Program-made: the position numbers and the translations under genes | In this document: positions 61,296 through 64,000 of the stretch, piece by piece | How positions within the stretch are numbered: position 1 is the stretch's first letter | Layout: each line of letters opens with the position of its first letter | Assembly (NCBI RefSeq): GCF_019977395.1 | Contig: NZ_AP024660.1 | Location: 434,001-498,000 of the forward strand | Direction of reading: 5' to 3' | Length of the DNA: 64,000 bases | From: Arthrobacter sp. NicSoilC5 | Lineage (GTDB): Bacteria; Actinomycetota; Actinomycetes; Actinomycetales; Micrococcaceae | Notes under the pieces: generated by a model | Seen by the model: the letters and a program-made list of their open reading frames with translations, nothing else | Databases searched by the model: none | Told to the model about the DNA's origin: nothing

Positions 61296-62351
61296 TTACC
61301 GGGAGCGGCTCTGCGCGCTGGGGCTCACGTCGTCAGCGCGGCAGCATGACTTGAACTTGGTCCGTGATGTCTTGACGTAGGAAGTTGCTGCTCTATGCGG
61401 ATGCTCATGTGTAAGTGAGGGTAGCTCGACAGCAGATGTCAGTTCGTCCAGGGTCGGCGGCTTCGCTCCGGGGCGCTGCACGGTGATCGCCGCTGCTGTG
61501 GCTGCGGTTCGTCCGAGTTGCTCCATGACGGTGGGGGCGAAGCCTTCGGTGCCGCGGGTGAGGAGGCCCATAATGAGTGCGGCCATGAAAGAGTCACCGG
61601 CGCCTATGGTGTCCGCGACCGTGGCTTTGACGGCGGGGATGGTGATGCGTGCGTCCGGGGAGGTGAACTGGGAGCCTTCGGCTCCCTTGGTGATCACTGC
61701 CAACCCGGCGCCCAGTCGGAGGATGTGGTCAGCGGTTTCCTCCAATGTTCGCCGGGGGTAGAGCCAGCGGGCGTCCTCGTCGCTGAGTTTGACGACGTCG
61801 GTCAGGGAGACGAGTTCTTCAAAGATCCCCTTCGCTTCGGCGTGGCTGCCGAGCAGGGAGGGCCTGATATTCGGATCGTAGGTGATGGTGGACTGCGTGT
61901 GGGCTTGTTCGAGCAGGGCTTTGACCGCACCGGCCCCGGGGTCCAGGAAGGTGGCTATGGAACCGGTGTGCAGAATTCTGGGAAAGCAGGCGGGCGTAGT
62001 TGTTGGCAGGTCCCAGTGGATGTCGAAGTCGTATGCGGCGGATCCGCCGGGTGCAAGGGTTACGGTTGCTGTTGCCGTGCGGGTGAGGGATTTTGATCCG
62101 GGCAGGAGAGCTACTCCTGCCCGCCGGAGGTGGTCCTCTATCGATACTCCCCGGGCGTCGGGTGCGATGGCCGTGAGCAGGCCGGTATGCACGCCAAGAC
62201 GTCCGAGTCCGTAGGCCACATTGGCGGGAGATCCGCCGGGATGCTCCACCTGGCTGTCCGGGGTGGTGACCACGTCGATCAGTGCTTCACCGACAACGAC
62301 GGCGTCAAGGGGCTTCTGGGCTTCTTGGCGGGCTGCTTTGAGGTGTTCCAT
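61296..62351 (-). CDS. PfkB-family sugar kinase (fructokinase-like)
   Basis: A 351-residue ribokinase-family protein: N-terminal VVVGEALIDVV, GGSPANVAYGLGRLGV substrate motif, and ATVADTIGAGDSFMAALIMGL with the catalytic Asp and anion hole. It should phosphorylate fructose, consistent with the GH32 hydrolase gene beside it. An unusual basic C-terminal tail of about 35 residues (SYVKTSRTKFKSCCRADD...) extends past the domain. ATG 62351 has GAGAGG upstream. Confidence 0.85.
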   Translation of the reverse strand: MEHLKAARQEAQKPLDAVVVGEALIDVVTTPDSQVEHPGGSPANVAYGLGRLGVHTGLLTAIAPDARGVSIEDHLRRAGVALLPGSKSLTRTATATVTLAPGGSAAYDFDIHWDLPTTTPACFPRILHTGSIATFLDPGAGAVKALLEQAHTQSTITYDPNIRPSLLGSHAEAKGIFEELVSLTDVVKLSDEDARWLYPRRTLEETADHILRLGAGLAVITKGAEGSQFTSPDARITIPAVKATVADTIGAGDSFMAALIMGLLTRGTEGFAPTVMEQLGRTAATAAAITVQRPGAKPPTLDELTSAVELPSLTHEHPHRAATSYVKTSRTKFKSCCRADDVSPSAQSRSR

Positions 62352-62450
62352 GCTGTGCCTCTCGGGACAGGAGTCGGGGTCATCTGGCGGTCGTGGTCGG
62401 ACCGCGGAAGGCGGCGCCGAATCGTGGGTCCAAGGTCTGGCTGTCAGTTT

Positions 62451-63449
62451 TCAAGGGCGCGTAAGGAAGGACTCGACCTTTTCCGGGTCCCTCTCGACCA
62501 CGGGGCCGAGGATCTCATCGGCTTCTGCGAGCAGCTTCGGGTCCAGCCTTGCCCCGGACGCCTTCGTGTTGTCGACGAGTTGTTCGGGGCGTGAGGCGCC
62601 GACAATCGCCGCGGACACGTTGGGGTTCTGCAGCACCCAGGCGACGGCGAATGCCGCCATGGACAGGCCGGCTTCCGCGGCCAGCGGCAGGAGTCGCTGG
62701 ACGCGGGTGAGGATGTCGTGGCCAAGAAAGCGGTGGTCATCCTTGAGTTTTCCGTCGGGGCCGCGGAAACGGGAGCCTTGTGAAACTGCTGCGCCGGGTG
62801 CGTATTTGCCGGTGAGGACTCCCTGGGCGAGGGGAGGCCAGCAGATTTGTCCAATCCCCAGGTCCTCGCTGAGGGGGACAACCTGTGCTTCGATGACGCG
62901 CCAGAGCATGGAGTACTGGGGCTGGTTGGAGACGAGCTGAACGCCGTGTTCCTTTGCCAGGGCAGCCCCGGCGCTGATTTCGTCGGCCGTCCATTCGGAC
63001 ACTCCGATGTAGTGTGCTTTTCCGGCCCTGACGATGTCGGCGAAGGCCTGCATGGTCTCTTCCAGCGGCGTCTCGTAGTCGTAGCGGTGTGCCTGGTAGA
63101 GGTCCACGTACTCGGTCTGGAGCCGGCGAAGGGAGCCGTTCATTGACTCCATGATGTGTTTGCGTGAAAGGCCGCGGTCGTTTCGGCCTTCGCCGGTGGG
63201 GAAGTAGACCTTGGTACAGATTTCAACGCTCTCGCGCCTGACCCCCGCAAGTGCCTCGCCGAGAGTTGATTTCGCCCGGGTTCCGGCGTATGCGTCGGCG
63301 GTGTCGAAGGTGGTGATTCCCAGGTCCAGAGCCTGCTGGACACAAGCGGTGGCGGTGTCCTGGTCGATTTGCTCCCCGTGGGTGTACCAGTTGCCGTAGG
63401 CGATCTCACTGAGGTACATGCCGGACGAGCCAAGCTTGCGGTATTCCAC
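62451..63449 (-). CDS. Aldo/keto reductase (Kv-beta/YhdN-like)
   Basis: A 332-residue AKR: RKLGSSGMYLSEIAYGNW, TFDTADAYAGTRAKSTLGEAL with catalytic Asp/Tyr, EICTKVYFPTG with Lys, DLYQAHRYDYETPLEET with His, and the C-terminal cofactor site AAIVGASRPEQLVDN. Its pattern is that of the aldo/keto reductases related to potassium-channel beta subunits. GTG 63449 overlaps the stop of the GH32 gene (TAGTG), so the two are coupled. Confidence 0.85.
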   Translation of the reverse strand: MEYRKLGSSGMYLSEIAYGNWYTHGEQIDQDTATACVQQALDLGITTFDTADAYAGTRAKSTLGEALAGVRRESVEICTKVYFPTGEGRNDRGLSRKHIMESMNGSLRRLQTEYVDLYQAHRYDYETPLEETMQAFADIVRAGKAHYIGVSEWTADEISAGAALAKEHGVQLVSNQPQYSMLWRVIEAQVVPLSEDLGIGQICWPPLAQGVLTGKYAPGAAVSQGSRFRGPDGKLKDDHRFLGHDILTRVQRLLPLAAEAGLSMAAFAVAWVLQNPNVSAAIVGASRPEQLVDNTKASGARLDPKLLAEADEILGPVVERDPEKVESFLTRP

Positions 63450-64000
63450 TACGCGTTGCCCTGTCCGACTGCAGCCAGCTGTAGAAGTGCCTCGGCTGAA
63501 CCGTTGGCGGAGAACAGGGTGATGGCCGTTTGGGCCGGGTCCGGGAAGACCAACTCGGTAAGAGTCACGAGGCCGTCCTGCGCGAAGACCTCGACGGAGC
63601 AGCGGTCAATAAAGATCCGCAGCGAATAGGTACCGTCCAGTGCCCGCAAGGGTGCTTTGCTGACAGAAGGAAATGCCGGGTGGAAGCCGGAGTTGCCGGA
63701 GTTCGTCCGGTCCAGCACCAGTTCGCCCGCTCCAGGGCTGATGCTGATCCGGGTGCCGGAGGACCCGGCCGCTCCGTCAGTTGCGCCACGGACCACGAGA
63801 CCGAACTCGTCGGCCGTTCCGGGCGTAAAGGTGACGTCGACCAGCTGCACTGCTGCGCCGCCGTCGACCGCCACCGTCCCGCTCAGGGACACCCGCTGTG
63901 CCGGCCCGGGCCGCGACCCTGCGGTGCACTCGGGGGCTGGTTGTTGCACAAGCCGCGGCTGTCCGTCCACCATGGCCAGGGAAACTTCCCGGACAAGGCT
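63449..64000 (-). CDS. Glycoside hydrolase family 32 (sucrose/fructan hydrolase), C-terminal part; runs off right edge
   Basis: The minus-strand frame from the window edge ends at TAG 63449. It is the C-terminal beta-sandwich of GH32: QLVDVTFTPGTADEFGLVVR, LDGTYSLRIFIDRCSVEVFAQDG and LTELVFPDPAQTAITLFS. The catalytic five-bladed propeller lies outside. With the fructokinase and AKR genes it forms a sucrose or levan utilisation group. Confidence 0.88.
   Translation of the reverse strand, partial: SLVREVSLAMVDGQPRLVQQPAPECTAGSRPGPAQRVSLSGTVAVDGGAAVQLVDVTFTPGTADEFGLVVRGATDGAAGSSGTRISISPGAGELVLDRTNSGNSGFHPAFPSVSKAPLRALDGTYSLRIFIDRCSVEVFAQDGLVTLTELVFPDPAQTAITLFSANGSAEALLQLAAVGQGNA

Overview
The window is high-GC DNA with dense gene packing, many ATGA/TAATG gene overlaps, GGAGG-type ribosome sites, frequent GTG starts and many IclR, GntR and MFS-type catabolic genes. 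This suggests a soil actinobacterium of the Arthrobacter/Pseudarthrobacter group. That assignment is an inference from gene content; there is no rRNA or tRNA in the window. Almost everything here is accessory carbon catabolism with its own regulators, set among dispersed repeats and decaying genes.

Layout. (1) 0-3.4 kb: a flavin reductase (cut by the left edge), a core methionine synthase of the MesD type and its DUF1852 partner MesX, with a divergent LysR regulator. (2) 3.4-8.7 kb: repeats with a 9-1-9 palindrome, a lipoprotein, two tandem paralogous membrane proteins (one frameshifted at a G9 tract) and a serine-hydrolase pseudogene. (3) 8.7-12 kb: an amidohydrolase/lactonase, a GntR regulator, a MatC-like permease and a small SH3-like protein. 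(4) 12.6-26 kb: a cluster matching the hydroxyphenylethanone (Hpe) pathway known from Rhodococcus. It has a two-subunit PEP-synthase-like kinase, a HAD phosphatase, a three-part biotin-dependent carboxylase, an IclR regulator and, divergently, an aromatic-acid MFS transporter, an acetoacetyl-CoA-synthetase-like ligase, a CouO-like amidohydrolase and an SDR. It should turn 4-hydroxyacetophenone or acetovanillone into 4-hydroxybenzoate or vanillate plus acetyl-CoA. The ATP-grasp kinase gene carries an in-frame stop near its start.

(5) 26-46.4 kb: a divergent locus bracketed and split by two unusual IclR proteins that each contain two full IclR units in one chain. The minus-strand side holds a sugar ABC transporter, maleylacetate reductase, an aldo/keto reductase, hydroxyquinol 1,2-dioxygenase and a sugar porter. 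The plus-strand side holds two Gfo/Idh/MocA dehydrogenases, a sugar isomerase/dehydratase-type protein, a cytosolic ModA-like protein and the beta-ketoadipate enzymes PcaF, PcaI and PcaJ. No aromatic hydroxylase is present. My hypothesis is that a cyclitol- or sugar-like substrate is imported, oxidised and dehydrated to a trihydroxybenzene, then cleaved and sent to the TCA cycle; a hydroxyquinol glycoside is the alternative.

(6) 46.5-54.2 kb: a membrane ferric-reductase-like flavoprotein, a secreted protein of three near-identical 80-residue PepSY-like repeats, another long copy of the dispersed repeat, an IclR pseudogene, a TetR/NADP-oxidoreductase pair, an alpha/beta hydrolase and a pterin dehydratase. 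(7) 55-61.2 kb: a GntR regulator facing a RuBisCO-like protein, a DUF1537 acid-sugar kinase, a zinc dehydrogenase, a KdgT-type permease and another small SH3-like protein, together an acid-sugar pathway. (8) 61.3-64 kb: a PfkB sugar kinase, an aldo/keto reductase and the C-terminal end of a GH32 fructan/sucrose hydrolase, cut by the right edge.
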